NCBI GenBank assembly: GCA_016278265.1
Contig: JADQCE010000003.1
Location: forward strand, 415,296 to 479,295
Source of the DNA: Halothiobacillus sp.
GTDB taxonomy: Bacteria; Pseudomonadota; Gammaproteobacteria; Halothiobacillales; Halothiobacillaceae
Length of the DNA: 64,000 bases
Direction of reading: 5' to 3'
The position numbers and the translations under genes are program-made. The notes beneath the pieces were generated by a model. That model searched no databases, had not been told where the DNA came from, and saw nothing but the letters and a program-made list of their open reading frames with translations. Within the stretch, counting starts at the first letter, position 1, and the number at the start of each line of letters is the position of its first letter. Shown in pieces: positions 55,637 through 64,000 of the stretch.

Positions 55637-56550
55637 GTCAGGCGCGTGCCTGGTTGATTGATTCTCACGCCCAGATCTGGCGGGCGTGGCACGTCTACGA
55701 GAAGGGGCGCAGCGATCAATCTGGGCGGCCGGTCAATGCCGTGCTGGGTTTTGCCGATTACCTGCTGGCGCTACTGGAATCGACCTGGCTGCCCAACCAG
55801 CCGGCACCGATCATCGCGGCTATTTTCGATGCCCCCTGCGGTCGAGGCCATCGCCAGGCGATCTATCCCGACTACAAGGGGCACCGCCCGCCCACGCCCG
55901 TCGATCTCAAGGATCAGTTTCCGCGTTGCCGCGAGCTGGCCGCCGCGGCCGGCTTCGGCGCGCTGGACCATGCCGGCTTCGAGGCCGACGACGTGATCGG
56001 CACCCTGGTCGGGCGGCTGCGTAGCCGCGAGCGGGCGGTGACCATCGTTACCGGCGACAAGGATCTGGCCCAGCTGCTGGGCCCGGACGATCGCTGGTAC
56101 AACCCCATGCGCGGCTCGGTGATGGCCTACGGTGACGTCGAGCGTCGCTTCGGCGTGCGCCCGGCGCAGATCGCCGACTGGCTGGCGCTATCCGGCGACG
56201 TGGCCGACAACATTCCCGGCGTGCCGGGCATCGGGCCGCGCACCGCCGCCCGCCTGCTGCGCAAGCACGGCTGCATCGACGGCATCTACGAGAATCTCTC
56301 TGCCGTCTACGGCATGAAATTCCGCGGTGCGCCGCGTGCCCAGCGGCTGTTGCAGGAGTACGAGACGCAGGTGCGACTGTCACGGCAACTCACCGAGATC
56401 GTCTGCGATCTGCCGCTGGCCGAGACCCCCTCGCCGTGGCGGGGTATCGATCGTCCCGCGCTGGTGCGCATTCTCGAACAGGCCGGGGCCGATCCCGCCC
56501 AGATCGAGCGCTGGGAGGCCTGGGACGCCCCGCTGGTGCGTTCGGCATGA
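55633..56550 (+). CDS. 5'-3' exonuclease (FEN/PolI-N family)
   Basis: 305 residues, the size of a free-standing 5' nuclease domain of the DNA polymerase I type. The metal-binding acidic residues are seen in [28 protein letters not shown], the [14 protein letters not shown] cluster and [11 protein letters not shown], and the helix-hairpin-helix is [22 protein letters not shown]. It would act in DNA repair or flap processing. ExoIX (Xni) is similar but smaller. It is coupled to malic enzyme upstream and RluE-type synthase downstream by ATGA overlaps. Confidence 0.88.
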   Translation: MSQARAWLIDSHAQIWRAWHVYEKGRSDQSGRPVNAVLGFADYLLALLESTWLPNQPAPIIAAIFDAPCGRGHRQAIYPDYKGHRPPTPVDLKDQFPRCRELAAAAGFGALDHAGFEADDVIGTLVGRLRSRERAVTIVTGDKDLAQLLGPDDRWYNPMRGSVMAYGDVERRFGVRPAQIADWLALSGDVADNIPGVPGIGPRTAARLLRKHGCIDGIYENLSAVYGMKFRGAPRAQRLLQEYETQVRLSRQLTEIVCDLPLAETPSPWRGIDRPALVRILEQAGADPAQIERWEAWDAPLVRSA

Positions 56551-57092
56551 GCCTGCTCGCCTTCAACAAGCCGTTCGATTGCCTGTCCCAGTTCACGGCC
56601 GAGGCCAACAGCCCGGCGGCGACACTCGCCGACTGGATCGACTTCCCCGGCGTCTACCCTGCCGGCCGCCTCGACCGCGACAGCGAGGGGCTGTTGCTGC
56701 TTACCGACGACGGGCGCCTGCAGAACCGACTGGCCGACCCTCGCCACAAGCTCGCCAAGGTTTATCTCGCGCAGGTGGAGGGCGAAATCGACGCGGTCGC
56801 CCTTGCCGCCCTGCGTGAAGGCGTGACCCTCAAGGACGGCACCACGCGCCCGGCCGGCGCCGAGCGGGTCGCCGAGCCCGACTGGCTCTGGCCACGCGAT
56901 CCGCCAGTGCGCTATCGCAAGACCGTGCCGACCAGTTGGGTGCAGATCACCCTGCGCGAGGGTCGCAACCGCCAGGTCCGACGTATGACTGCCCACGTCG
57001 GCTTTCCCACCCTGCGCCTGATCCGGGTCGCGATCGGCCCTTATCGGCTCGATGGTCTCGGCCCGGGCGAATGGCGTGAACTGACCGCCTGA
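56547..57092 (+). CDS. rluE: RluE-type 23S rRNA pseudouridine synthase
   Basis: 181 residues of the RsuA family. It has [12 protein letters not shown], the catalytic motif [15 protein letters not shown] with the essential aspartate, [12 protein letters not shown] and [17 protein letters not shown]. There is no N-terminal S4 domain, which marks RluE (U2457 of 23S rRNA) and separates it from RluB, RluF and RsuA. Its start overlaps the exonuclease stop by 4 bp. Confidence 0.88.
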   Translation: MSLLAFNKPFDCLSQFTAEANSPAATLADWIDFPGVYPAGRLDRDSEGLLLLTDDGRLQNRLADPRHKLAKVYLAQVEGEIDAVALAALREGVTLKDGTTRPAGAERVAEPDWLWPRDPPVRYRKTVPTSWVQITLREGRNRQVRRMTAHVGFPTLRLIRVAIGPYRLDGLGPGEWRELTA

Positions 57093-57220
57093 CAAGCCGC
57101 TCCCCGGCGGGTGCGTCGCGATCATCCCGTCCCGTGATTTTCCGACCCGCCTTGTCGGGTAAAACCCGTTTTTCTGCAAGGGCTTAGCGCGATTGCGTGG
57201 CCCGCTTTTGCCCCCCTTTT

Positions 57221-57249
57221 TTGCGCCCAAGGCCATTATCCGGTAGATT
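57221..57249 (+). promoter_or_regulatory. Possible sigma-70 promoter of the gene at 57.35 kb
   Basis: TTGCGC, a 17-bp spacer and TAGATT. It lies about 100 bp before the start codon of the unrecognised protein. The region upstream is pyrimidine-rich. Confidence 0.45.
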
Positions 57250-57350
57250 GCGCGCTCCGCTCGGCGCGGCGGGGTGTCCGAAGTCGCTGGTTTGATGTTT
57301 CAGAACAGTGACTTGCGGGATGACAGGTGAGGAAGAATACGGGGCGTGCC

Positions 57351-58538
57351 ATGAATATCATGAAGCAGTTTGTGCTGGGTCGTCGGCTGGTGGGCGGCTG
57401 GGCGTTTGATCAGGGCGTCACGCTCGACGACGCGGCGGCCATCCGTCTGGCCGAGGCCCTGGCCGAACGTGACTGGCAGACCCCGCGCAGCGCCGACGAT
57501 CTCGACCTGTCCCTGCTCTCCTTCCTGGTCCTGGAGACGGCCCACCGCTACTACGTTCAGGCCGACAAGGCGCTCAAGACCTGCCAGTCCGAGGAAGGGC
57601 GCACGCTCTTTCCCGCCGCGATGCTCCCCGAGCGGCTGGCCGATCTCGCGGCCACGCTGCGTTTCTACAACGAGGCGCCGGTGCTGGCCGAGTCGCTGCC
57701 GGTCAACGGGCTGGCGAGCCTGCAGAGCCTGACCAATACCCTGTTCGCGGTCATCGCCGCCCAGTTCCCCGAGCACATGGCCGAGGTGCACCCGCAGGTG
57801 ATGCGCGCCGAGGTGGCCGATGTGGTTCGCGCGGGTTTTGCGCGCCGTGCGGCACACGTGCCGGTCTACTCGCCCACGCATCTCGAGTTCATGGGCGCGG
57901 TCGACAAGACCCGCTGCATCTTCGCCCCATCGGGCAAGTACTGGGGGGCGCGCGACTACGATCCGGCGCGGGATTTCGAGGCCAACGTGCGCCAGTTCGG
58001 CGAGGACCTGTTTCGCTTCATGACGGTCGCGCACAAGGAACGGTTCAAGGGGCTGGCCTTCCGTCTGCCGGCCTCGTTCAGCAGCTCGATCGAGCGCCTG
58101 GCCGAGACCACCGCGACGTTGCTCGATGGACTCAACCGCATCGACCCGGCCGGGTCGGACTGCCTGCGATGCGTGGACGGCAAGCCCGGCTGGAAATTCG
58201 AGTGGGCCGGCGAGAGCATGTTCCTCACCGCCTTCGGCGTCTGCTACCCGGCCGATCACCCGCGCAACCCGTACGGCTTCGATTACACCTACTTCTTCTT
58301 CCAGCCGGATTTCGTGCTGCGCAATCACCCCGGGCTGATCAACGGCAAGGAAGAGATCTCGCGCCAGCGCATCCTTGCCTCCTTCCATAAGGACGGCATG
58401 GACTACGACAATATCGGCAAGGAAGCCGAGCATGCCCGCTACCTCCGGCCGATGGCACCCGACGGTCCGGCCGTGGCCTGGTGGGAATACCTGCCTGCCC
58501 GGCGGGCGATCGAGGAGCCGCTGCCGGCCGCCGTCTGA
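57351..58538 (+). CDS. Conserved-looking protein of unknown function
   Basis: 395 residues, apparently soluble, with no signal peptide. The N-terminal 180 residues are helical. The C-terminal half is rich in aromatic residues: SPTHLEFMGAVDKTRCIFAPSG, then MFLTAFGVCYPADHPRNPYGFDYTYFFFQPDFVL (key features C-Y-P, HPRNP and FFFQPDFVL). That part faintly recalls YqcI/YcgG-type proteins, but I do not assert the family. The start could also be the GTG at 57327, which has no better site. Base composition is like its neighbours. It is preceded by a promoter-like pair and 258 bp of non-coding sequence, so it is probably monocistronic. Confidence 0.7.
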   Translation: MNIMKQFVLGRRLVGGWAFDQGVTLDDAAAIRLAEALAERDWQTPRSADDLDLSLLSFLVLETAHRYYVQADKALKTCQSEEGRTLFPAAMLPERLADLAATLRFYNEAPVLAESLPVNGLASLQSLTNTLFAVIAAQFPEHMAEVHPQVMRAEVADVVRAGFARRAAHVPVYSPTHLEFMGAVDKTRCIFAPSGKYWGARDYDPARDFEANVRQFGEDLFRFMTVAHKERFKGLAFRLPASFSSSIERLAETTATLLDGLNRIDPAGSDCLRCVDGKPGWKFEWAGESMFLTAFGVCYPADHPRNPYGFDYTYFFFQPDFVLRNHPGLINGKEEISRQRILASFHKDGMDYDNIGKEAEHARYLRPMAPDGPAVAWWEYLPARRAIEEPLPAAV

Positions 58539-58606
58539 GAGCCCTTGCCGATTTCCGGTCCGGTCGTCCGGACGATCTCCCTTCCCCTCACCGCGCGGCC
58601 GCGCTG

Positions 58607-59176
58607 TCAGTCCACCCGTGACAGCAGGGCGGTGCGCAGCTGGTCCGATAGCGGCGGCTCCGCCAGCCAGATGCCGAAATAGGCCCGTGCCAGTTCACGG
58701 TCGGCGGACTCGAAGCGGATCTCGTCATTGAGGCTCAGGGTCAGCCGTCGTGCCTCGGGGTCCCAGTCGAGTCGGTAGCGATCGTCATCGGTCACGTCGA
58801 TCATGGCGTTCTGGATGGCGTCGATCTTGGGGCGGATCGCCTCGCGTTCCTCGCCCGCGTACTGCTCGTCCAGCGCCACCCAGGTCGCCTTGCGGATATC
58901 CTCGACGCCCACGTCACGGTGGTACTCGAGGATCAGGCTCATGGGCACCTCGGCGTTGACGATGGCATTCTCGTTGGCCTCGGCTGGTGCGTAGAGCGCC
59001 GCGTCGTAGACGTCCCAGATCAGGTAGCGGGCGGTGCCCGATCCCTGCAGGACCAGTGCGCTGTCACCCAGGGATTGCTCGGTCTCGAGCGAGTCGGCCA
59101 GGGCCGGCGCACTGCCCCAGCCCAGCAGGATCGCCAGTCCCAGCCCCAAGCCGGCCCGCGGCGCACGCCGGTTCAT
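58607..59176 (-). CDS. Chalcone isomerase-like periplasmic protein
   Basis: 189 residues with a signal peptide (about 1-28, ending in APALA). The mature part fits the bacterial chalcone-isomerase-like family: GSGTARYLIWDVYDAALYAP, MSLILEYHRDVGVEDIRKATW, the IRPKIDAIQNAMIDV helix, and RAYFGIWLAEPPLSDQLRTALL at the end. In bacteria these proteins are not known to act on flavonoids. It is the last gene of the six-gene minus-strand cluster that begins at the window edge, overlapping the DUF3833 gene by 4 bp. Confidence 0.85.
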   Translation of the reverse strand: MNRRAPRAGLGLGLAILLGWGSAPALADSLETEQSLGDSALVLQGSGTARYLIWDVYDAALYAPAEANENAIVNAEVPMSLILEYHRDVGVEDIRKATWVALDEQYAGEEREAIRPKIDAIQNAMIDVTDDDRYRLDWDPEARRLTLSLNDEIRFESADRELARAYFGIWLAEPPLSDQLRTALLSRVD

Positions 59177-59727
59177 GACGCCCCCTCGTCGGGATCGGTC
59201 TTGGTAAAGAACAGCGTGACCTCGCCGACGCGGATGCCGAATTTCTTCACCGTCGCGCGGTTGATCACCACGTTTTCGCTCTGTCGGATCATCCAGTCGT
59301 CGAAGGCCACGTCGATGGTCGAGTCGCCGTAGGGCAGGCGCAGCACGTAGCGCCAGTTAAGTGCCTGGCCCACCTCGTGGCCCTCGGCGGTCCCGACGAT
59401 GTCGCCGGCCCGGCCCACGTAGCGACCCTCGCCGGTGGGCGTGATGCGCCAGGTGCGCTGGTCGGTCTCGCCGTCGTCGTAGATGAAATCCTCGTCGAGC
59501 ACGAATTCCTCGCCTTCCCAGTAGCCGTCGATCTCGACGCGGAACTGGCGCTTGATCTCGCCGCCGCGGCCCTCGAAGATGCCGTGCGCCCAGGTCTGGC
59601 CCTTGAAGTACTCGGTCAGGTCGAAGGCGGGCGTGGTGCCCTGGAATTGCTCGAGTTTCATGCTGCTGCATCCCGTGAGTAGCAGGGTGAGGGCGAGCGC
59701 GGTCGCCACGGTGAAGCGTTGGATCAT
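59173..59727 (-). CDS. DUF3833 lipoprotein
   Basis: 184 residues. The signal ends in TLLLTGC with a lipidated cysteine near residue 20. The mature domain is a beta-barrel-like DUF3833 sequence: FDLTEYFKGQTWAHGIFEGRGGEIKR (in parts), LDEDFIYDDGETDQRTWRI, WRYVLRLPYGDSTIDVAFDDWM and NRATVKKFGIRVGEVTLFF. DUF3833 proteins are often next to cfa-like and chalcone-isomerase-like genes, as here, and may bind lipids; the function is not proven. It overlaps both neighbours by 4 bp. Confidence 0.88.
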   Translation of the reverse strand: MIQRFTVATALALTLLLTGCSSMKLEQFQGTTPAFDLTEYFKGQTWAHGIFEGRGGEIKRQFRVEIDGYWEGEEFVLDEDFIYDDGETDQRTWRITPTGEGRYVGRAGDIVGTAEGHEVGQALNWRYVLRLPYGDSTIDVAFDDWMIRQSENVVINRATVKKFGIRVGEVTLFFTKTDPDEGAS

Positions 59728-61034
59728 GGGGTGGTTCCTCGCAGGGTGGTTTCCGGCAATGGCGATTCGGTGTCGGTGAGCTGGCGGAAGACCAGCCAGG
59801 CGGCAGCGAGCTTGAAAATGACGGGCAGCGCGCCGTAGATGACGGCCAGGGCGGTGGTGTCGCTGTCGCCGGCCTCGAAGCCGGCCAGTGCCAGCAGCCC
59901 GAAGCCCACGCCGACGGCCACGGCCAGGGCGAGCTTGGTGGCCAGTCCCAGTAGGCCGAAGAACAGCCCGGCGCGATCGCCGCCGCCCTCGTCGCTGTCG
60001 GTCCCGGCGATGTCGGCCTGGATCGAGGCCGGTAGCGCCATGTCGGCACCGAGGCTCAGGCCCGAGATCGCGCAGATCAGCGCAAACCAGACCACGTCCC
60101 CGCTGCCCAGCCACGGGGCGAAAGAGAAGCTGATCGCGGCCAGCAGGATCGAGGCGCCCCAGGCGCGGCGCTTGCCGATCCGTCGGGCGAGCGCGGTCCA
60201 GGCCGGTAGTGCGGCGATGCCGGCGCCGAAGTACAGCAACAGCAGCCAGCCGAGCCAGTCCTGGGCACCGAGGCGGTCGGCGACGAACATCAGGAACAGC
60301 GCGGCCGGGATGCCGTTGGCCAGGTTGTTGAGGAAATAGCCGCCCAACAGGCCGCGCAGGCGACGGTTGTGTTTCAACAGCGGCCAGCCGTGACGCCAAT
60401 CGACCAGCGGGCGATGCACGGCCGGCTCGGGGGTGGTCGCCGCCATGACGATAAAGCCGGCCGGCAGCAGGATCGCCATCAGCCAGAACACGGCCGCGAG
60501 CACGTCCGCCGGGGCCTCGCTGCCTAGCAGGATCGGCAGGGCGGCGGCGAGTACGGTGCCCACCAAGGCCAGCCCCTCGCGACCGGCCGCCAGGCGCGTG
60601 CGCCCGTGCGGAGTCGGGTCGGCCTCCGCGCCCAGGCTGGTATAGGGCAACTGGATCATGGTCCAGCCGAGAAACGCCGCCAGGCCCCACAGGTAGAGAT
60701 ACCAGAGGCCGACGTCGTCGTCCGGGCGCAGCAGGAACCAGAGCGAGGCGATCAGCAGGGGCATGCCGGCGCCCATCAGCCACTTGCGCCGATGGCGGCC
60801 GGGAATGCGGTCCGAGAGATAACCGACCACCGGGTCGGTGATCACGTCCCACAGTCGGGTGAGCATCAGGGCCGTGCCGACGGCGGCCAGCCCCAGTCCC
60901 AGTTCGTTGGCGTAGAACGGCGGCAGGTAGACGTACAGCGGGATGCCCATCAACGCCAGCGGCAGGCCGGGGGAGCCGTAGGCGAGCACCTGCCACAGGT
61001 TCAGTCGTGGCGCGGTGCTCGCGTTTGGGTTCAC
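59724..61034 (-). CDS. MFS transporter (GPH sugar:cation symporter-like)
   Basis: 436 residues with about twelve transmembrane helices. The N-terminal half has RLWDVITDPVVGYLSDR and RHRRKWLMGAGMPLL, the signature of the glycoside-pentoside-hexuronide group. It starts with GTG at 61034, where GTGA overlaps the stop of the cfa-like gene, so it is coupled to it. Its position among lipid-modification genes suggests that it may not be a sugar transporter; relatives in such clusters could move lipids or their precursors. The substrate is unknown. Confidence 0.85.
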   Translation of the reverse strand: MNPNASTAPRLNLWQVLAYGSPGLPLALMGIPLYVYLPPFYANELGLGLAAVGTALMLTRLWDVITDPVVGYLSDRIPGRHRRKWLMGAGMPLLIASLWFLLRPDDDVGLWYLYLWGLAAFLGWTMIQLPYTSLGAEADPTPHGRTRLAAGREGLALVGTVLAAALPILLGSEAPADVLAAVFWLMAILLPAGFIVMAATTPEPAVHRPLVDWRHGWPLLKHNRRLRGLLGGYFLNNLANGIPAALFLMFVADRLGAQDWLGWLLLLYFGAGIAALPAWTALARRIGKRRAWGASILLAAISFSFAPWLGSGDVVWFALICAISGLSLGADMALPASIQADIAGTDSDEGGGDRAGLFFGLLGLATKLALAVAVGVGFGLLALAGFEAGDSDTTALAVIYGALPVIFKLAAAWLVFRQLTDTESPLPETTLRGTTP

Positions 61035-62281
61035 GGGCGTTCCAGGATGACCTGGGCGACGTTGATCCGGCCGGCGAGAAAGCCCGCCTCGCAATAGGCG
61101 AGGTAGTAGCGCCAGGTCTGGCGGAAACGGTGGTCGAAGCCCAGGGTTTCCAGTTCATCCTCGACCGCGTCGAAGCGTTCGCGCCAGCGGGCGAGCGTGC
61201 GGGCGTAATCGTGACCGAACAGGGCGGTCTCGCGCACGGTCAGCCCCGCGGCCGTCGCCCCGGCCTCGAAGCGCTCGATCGACGGCAGCATCCCGCCCGG
61301 GAAGATGTAGAGCTGGATGAAGTCGGGCTCGCGGCGATAGTCCTCGAACGCGTCCTCGTCGATGGTGATCACCTGGATGGCAGCCCGGCCGCCGGGCTTG
61401 AGTCGGTCATGGACGGTCTGAAAGAACGTCGGCCAGTAGCGCTCGCCGACCGCCTCGAACATCTCGATCGAGACGATGTGATCGAACTGGCCGCCCTGGT
61501 CGCGGTAGTCGGTCAGGTGTAGGCGGGCGCGGTCATCGAGTCCGGCCGCGGCGAGCCGCTCGCGGCCGTAGGCGAGCTGTTCGGTGGACAGGGTCAGCCC
61601 GTCGAGGTGCAGCCCACGGTGTGCCGCGGTCTCGGCCAGCCCGCCCCAGCCGCAGCCGATTTCCAGCAGCCGGTCGCCCGGACGGGCGTCGAGCCGGTCG
61701 ATCAGTCGGTCGTACTTGCGTTGCTGGGCGGTGGTCAGCGACTCGTCAGGCTCGGCGAACAGGGCCGCGGAGTAGGTCATCGACTCGTCGAGCCACAGCC
61801 GGTAGAAGTCGTTGCCCAGATCGTAGTGCGCGGCGATGTTGCGTCGGCTGCCACGGCGGTGATTGGCCCGCAACGCATGCTGGATGCGATGACCGAGCCG
61901 CGCCCAGAAGCCGGGACGCAGCTCGTGGCCGATCGCCTCGAAGTTGCGCGCGCCGATCTCGAGCAGGCCGGTCAGGTCATCGGTGGTGAAGTCCCCCGCG
62001 ATAAAGCCCTCGGCGATGCCGATGTCACCCAGGCGGGCGATCCGGGAAAGCAGCCGGGTGGGGTGATGCAGGTGCATGCAGGCTGCCAGCTCGCGATGTT
62101 CGTCGCCAACGAATTCGGCGCCGCCGCCGTCGTCGGTGGTCACCCGCACGCGACCGATGCGCATGCCCGTGAGTACATGGCTGACCCAGCGAGCGCCCAA
62201 TGGCAGGGTGTGTTCGGGCGGTTGCTCGACGGCGGCCGGACCCGAGACCGGGCTCAGTTTTCGTGTTTGGACGATGGGCAT
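61031..62281 (-). CDS. Cfa-like lipid SAM methyltransferase with altered active site
   Basis: 416 residues of the cyclopropane-fatty-acyl-phospholipid synthase family: helical N-terminal domain, AAHYDLGNDFYRLWLDESMTYS (in parts), SAM loop LLEIGCGWGGLAE, and SIEMFEAVGERYWPTFF. The Cys that in the E. coli enzyme (Cys139) binds bicarbonate is Ala172 (in MTYSAAL), and the His266 position is Gln303 (in AIQVIT). Glu276 is kept. True cyclopropane synthases need bicarbonate, so this enzyme more likely methylates an unsaturated acyl chain without ring closure, as proposed for UfaM in furan fatty acid synthesis. It overlaps the DUF1365 gene by 28 bp. Confidence 0.88.
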   Translation of the reverse strand: MPIVQTRKLSPVSGPAAVEQPPEHTLPLGARWVSHVLTGMRIGRVRVTTDDGGGAEFVGDEHRELAACMHLHHPTRLLSRIARLGDIGIAEGFIAGDFTTDDLTGLLEIGARNFEAIGHELRPGFWARLGHRIQHALRANHRRGSRRNIAAHYDLGNDFYRLWLDESMTYSAALFAEPDESLTTAQQRKYDRLIDRLDARPGDRLLEIGCGWGGLAETAAHRGLHLDGLTLSTEQLAYGRERLAAAGLDDRARLHLTDYRDQGGQFDHIVSIEMFEAVGERYWPTFFQTVHDRLKPGGRAAIQVITIDEDAFEDYRREPDFIQLYIFPGGMLPSIERFEAGATAAGLTVRETALFGHDYARTLARWRERFDAVEDELETLGFDHRFRQTWRYYLAYCEAGFLAGRINVAQVILERP

Positions 62282-63054
62282 GAACTGACCTCCGATGCCG
62301 GTGGTGGCGGGCTCTTGTGGAAACGCCCACCCTTGAGCCAGATTTTCAGGGCCTGCCAGTGGATCAGGCCGATGACCTTGACGGTGAGAAGCGGAATGCG
62401 CAGGGACTCGAGCAGCAGGCGGCGATCGTTCAACTCGCGGCGTTGCGCGTGGTGGGTGGCGACCAGCGTCAGGGTTTCTTCGCCATCCGGGTCGACCTCG
62501 GTCTCGCGGATCGATACCCCCAGCCGCTCGCCGGGGCGAGAGAGCCGGAAGTGGTAACGCATGTTCATGGGCAGGAACGGCGAGACGTGGAACACCTTGT
62601 CGGCCCGCGCGCGGAAGGGTTCCTCCAGTGGGTGGCCGTGGTCGTGCAGAAAGTAGTGGTGGTGCCCGCCGAAGGTGTTGCTGACCTCGCAGTCGATCGC
62701 GACCAGCTCCCCGTGTCGGTCGTGGCAGTACCAGACGATCAGCGGGTTGAACTGGTAGCCGAGCACGCGGGGGTAGGCGGAGACTAGGATCTTGCCGCCC
62801 TCGATGTCGATGCCCTGCGTGTGCGCCATGGCCGTGATCCAGTCACGTAGCGGCATGTCGCGGCGCGGGCCGTGATCGCGGTCGTACACCGAGAACAGGT
62901 TGAAGCGGTTGTGCGACAGCAGACGCTGGTCGGGGAAGCCGGCCTCGAGGTCGTCGAGGTCGACCAGCAGCGTGAACACCCGGTAGCGAAAGCGATAACA
63001 GGCCCGCGTGAATCGCTGGTGCATGACCCAGCCCTGATAGAGCGACGAGTTCAT
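62254..63054 (-). CDS. DUF1365 protein
   Basis: 266 residues, soluble or peripheral to the membrane. The family sequence is distinct: YQGWVMHQRFTRACYRFRYRVFTLLVDLDDL (in parts), LSHNRFNLFSVYDRDHG, ILVSAYPRVLGYQFNPLIVWYCHD, EVSNTFGGHHHYFL and VSPFLPMNMRYHFRLS. DUF1365 proteins stand beside an FAD oxidoreductase and a cfa-like gene in many Proteobacteria, as here. The start overlaps the oxidoreductase stop by 4 bp. Enzyme activity is not known to me; a role in acyl-chain modification is inferred from context. Confidence 0.9.
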   Translation of the reverse strand: MNSSLYQGWVMHQRFTRACYRFRYRVFTLLVDLDDLEAGFPDQRLLSHNRFNLFSVYDRDHGPRRDMPLRDWITAMAHTQGIDIEGGKILVSAYPRVLGYQFNPLIVWYCHDRHGELVAIDCEVSNTFGGHHHYFLHDHGHPLEEPFRARADKVFHVSPFLPMNMRYHFRLSRPGERLGVSIRETEVDPDGEETLTLVATHHAQRRELNDRRLLLESLRIPLLTVKVIGLIHWQALKIWLKGGRFHKSPPPPASEVSSCPSSKHEN

Positions 63055-64000
63055 GTGGCCGCCGCTCGGGATTCCCAGGGGATGGCCACGCCGCATTGCC
63101 GGGCAATGGCCACGGCCGACGCCAATCCGTCCTCGTGAAACCCGTAACCCGTCCAGGCGCCGGCATAGAAGGTGCGGCGATGGCCCTGCAAGGCGGGCAA
63201 TTCGGTCTGGGCGGCCATGGCGCGGGCGTCGAAGACCGGGTGGTGATAGGTGATCTCGCGTTCGACCAGCGACTCGCGGGGCGGCTCGAAGGGGTTGAGC
63301 GTCACCAGCCAATCGTGGGCTGATTCCAGTCGCTGCAGGCGGTTCATCCAGTAGGTCACCGCCACGGCCCGTTCGCCGTCGGCGTCGCATCGGCCCAGGT
63401 AATTCCAGCTCGACCAGACCCCGCGCCGGCGCGGCATCAAGGCGGTATCGCGATGCAGGTAGGCGCGATTTTCCTGAAAGCGGAAGGCGCCCAGCACGCC
63501 GGTTTCCGCCGCGTCCGGCCGGTCGAGCGAGGCCAGCGTCTGGTCAGCGTGTCCGGCCATCACCACGGCATCGAAGCGCCGCTCGTATTCGGGCAGCGTA
63601 ACGCCATGCTCGTCGCGCTCGATCCGGTTGACGGGGTGCGAGGCCAGCGCCTCGAAGCGGCGCTCGGCAAGCATCCGCTCGACGTAGCGTCGCGAGCCGC
63701 CCGGCACCGTTTCCCATTGCGGGCGATCCTGCACGTTCATCAGGCCGTGGTTGGCAAAGAACTGCAGGAAGCCCCGCGCCGGGAACGCGCGCATCTGGCG
63801 GGTAGGGCACGACCAGATCGCCGCGGCCATGGGCAGCAGGTAATCCTCGGCCAATCGCGGTGAGAAGCGGTGCTGATCGAGGAACTGCCCTAGGCTAAGC
63901 GTGCCGAGCGACTCATTGGCCAAGGCCGCCTTGCCCAGCCGGTTGAAGCGCAGGATCGCGGACACCATCCGCAGGAAGCTCGGCCGCAGCAGGTTGCGAC
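63051..64000 (-). CDS. FAD-dependent oxidoreductase (amine-oxidase fold), start off the window
   Basis: The frame is open to the window edge; 316 residues of the C-terminal part are visible. It has FARGFLQFFANHGL-like and PQWETVPGGSRRYVERML segments, the substrate-domain strands, DAVVMAGHADQTLASL, and an end with GRRTFYAGAWTGYGFHEDGLASAVAIA-type FAD-contact sequence (AGAWTGYGFHEDG). This is the pattern of phytoene-desaturase/amine-oxidase-like enzymes found upstream of DUF1365 and cfa-like genes. It probably oxidises or desaturates an acyl chain. The N-terminal dinucleotide-binding loop is beyond the edge. First visible gene of the six-gene coupled cluster. Confidence 0.88.
   Translation of the reverse strand, partial: RNLLRPSFLRMVSAILRFNRLGKAALANESLGTLSLGQFLDQHRFSPRLAEDYLLPMAAAIWSCPTRQMRAFPARGFLQFFANHGLMNVQDRPQWETVPGGSRRYVERMLAERRFEALASHPVNRIERDEHGVTLPEYERRFDAVVMAGHADQTLASLDRPDAAETGVLGAFRFQENRAYLHRDTALMPRRRGVWSSWNYLGRCDADGERAVAVTYWMNRLQRLESAHDWLVTLNPFEPPRESLVEREITYHHPVFDARAMAAQTELPALQGHRRTFYAGAWTGYGFHEDGLASAVAIARQCGVAIPWESRAAAT

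Overview
The window is a GC-rich bacterial chromosome segment from what looks like a sulfur-oxidising gammaproteobacterium. soxY and soxZ are present. The housekeeping order hemF-tsaC-topA-smg-dprA-lysM facing def-fmt-rsmB-DUF4390-ntrY-ntrX-trkA-trkH is typical of Gammaproteobacteria. Two TrkA/TrkH potassium systems and an MscS channel suggest osmotic stress. A halophilic genus such as Halothiobacillus or Guyparkeria would fit, but that is an inference from gene content and not a phylogenetic placement.

Layout. 0-1.4 kb: 3' part of trpE. 1.4-3.7 kb: an AT-richer accessory pair, an AIPR-type phage-resistance protein and a small lipoprotein. 3.7-7.2 kb and 13.1-13.8 kb: an unusual family of intergenic hairpin repeats, in part arranged as ~700-bp inverted composites, around a TolA-C-like protein and an MscS channel. 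7.2-18.5 kb: degenerate GGDEF protein, DUF4282, first TrkH/TrkA pair, small membrane proteins, rlmM, mgtE, a frameshifted YetF-type gene, a DUF305 protein and polyphosphate:AMP phosphotransferase. 18.6-26.5 kb: secreted YyaL-like/DsbD-alpha fusion, bioB, comF, a MITE with perfect inverted ends, L31 type B, a secreted nuclease, hemF, tsaC. 26.5-45.5 kb: the conserved topA/dprA and def/fmt/rsmB/ntrYX/trkAH blocks, two lipid A-type acyltransferases and ttcA. 45.7-52.9 kb: pip-dtd, soxYZ, a sigma-54 two-component system, bioF. 53.0-58.5 kb: OmpA-like lipoprotein, DUF192, malic enzyme, 5'-3' exonuclease, RluE-type synthase, one unrecognised protein. 58.6-64 kb: a translationally coupled minus-strand lipid-modification cluster.

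How the parts work together. The sigma-54 response regulator and kinase at 48.3-51.6 kb lie directly upstream of soxYZ on the same strand. A close match to the -24/-12 sigma-54 promoter (TGGCACGGGCCATGCT) sits 34 nt or so upstream of the soxY leader, and TTGCAA-type repeats lie 50-95 bp further upstream where an enhancer would be expected. This suggests direct control of soxYZ by the adjacent two-component system. The terminal cluster encodes an FAD oxidoreductase, a DUF1365 protein and a Cfa-like methyltransferase that lacks two bicarbonate-binding residues of true cyclopropane synthase, so it probably makes another modified fatty acid.

The best candidate for something undescribed is the repeat family at 3.9-13.8 kb. 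It has six units, each with a series of hairpins whose stems change sequence but keep pairing. In the two inverted composites the two arms also keep complementary hairpin loops while their stems diverge.
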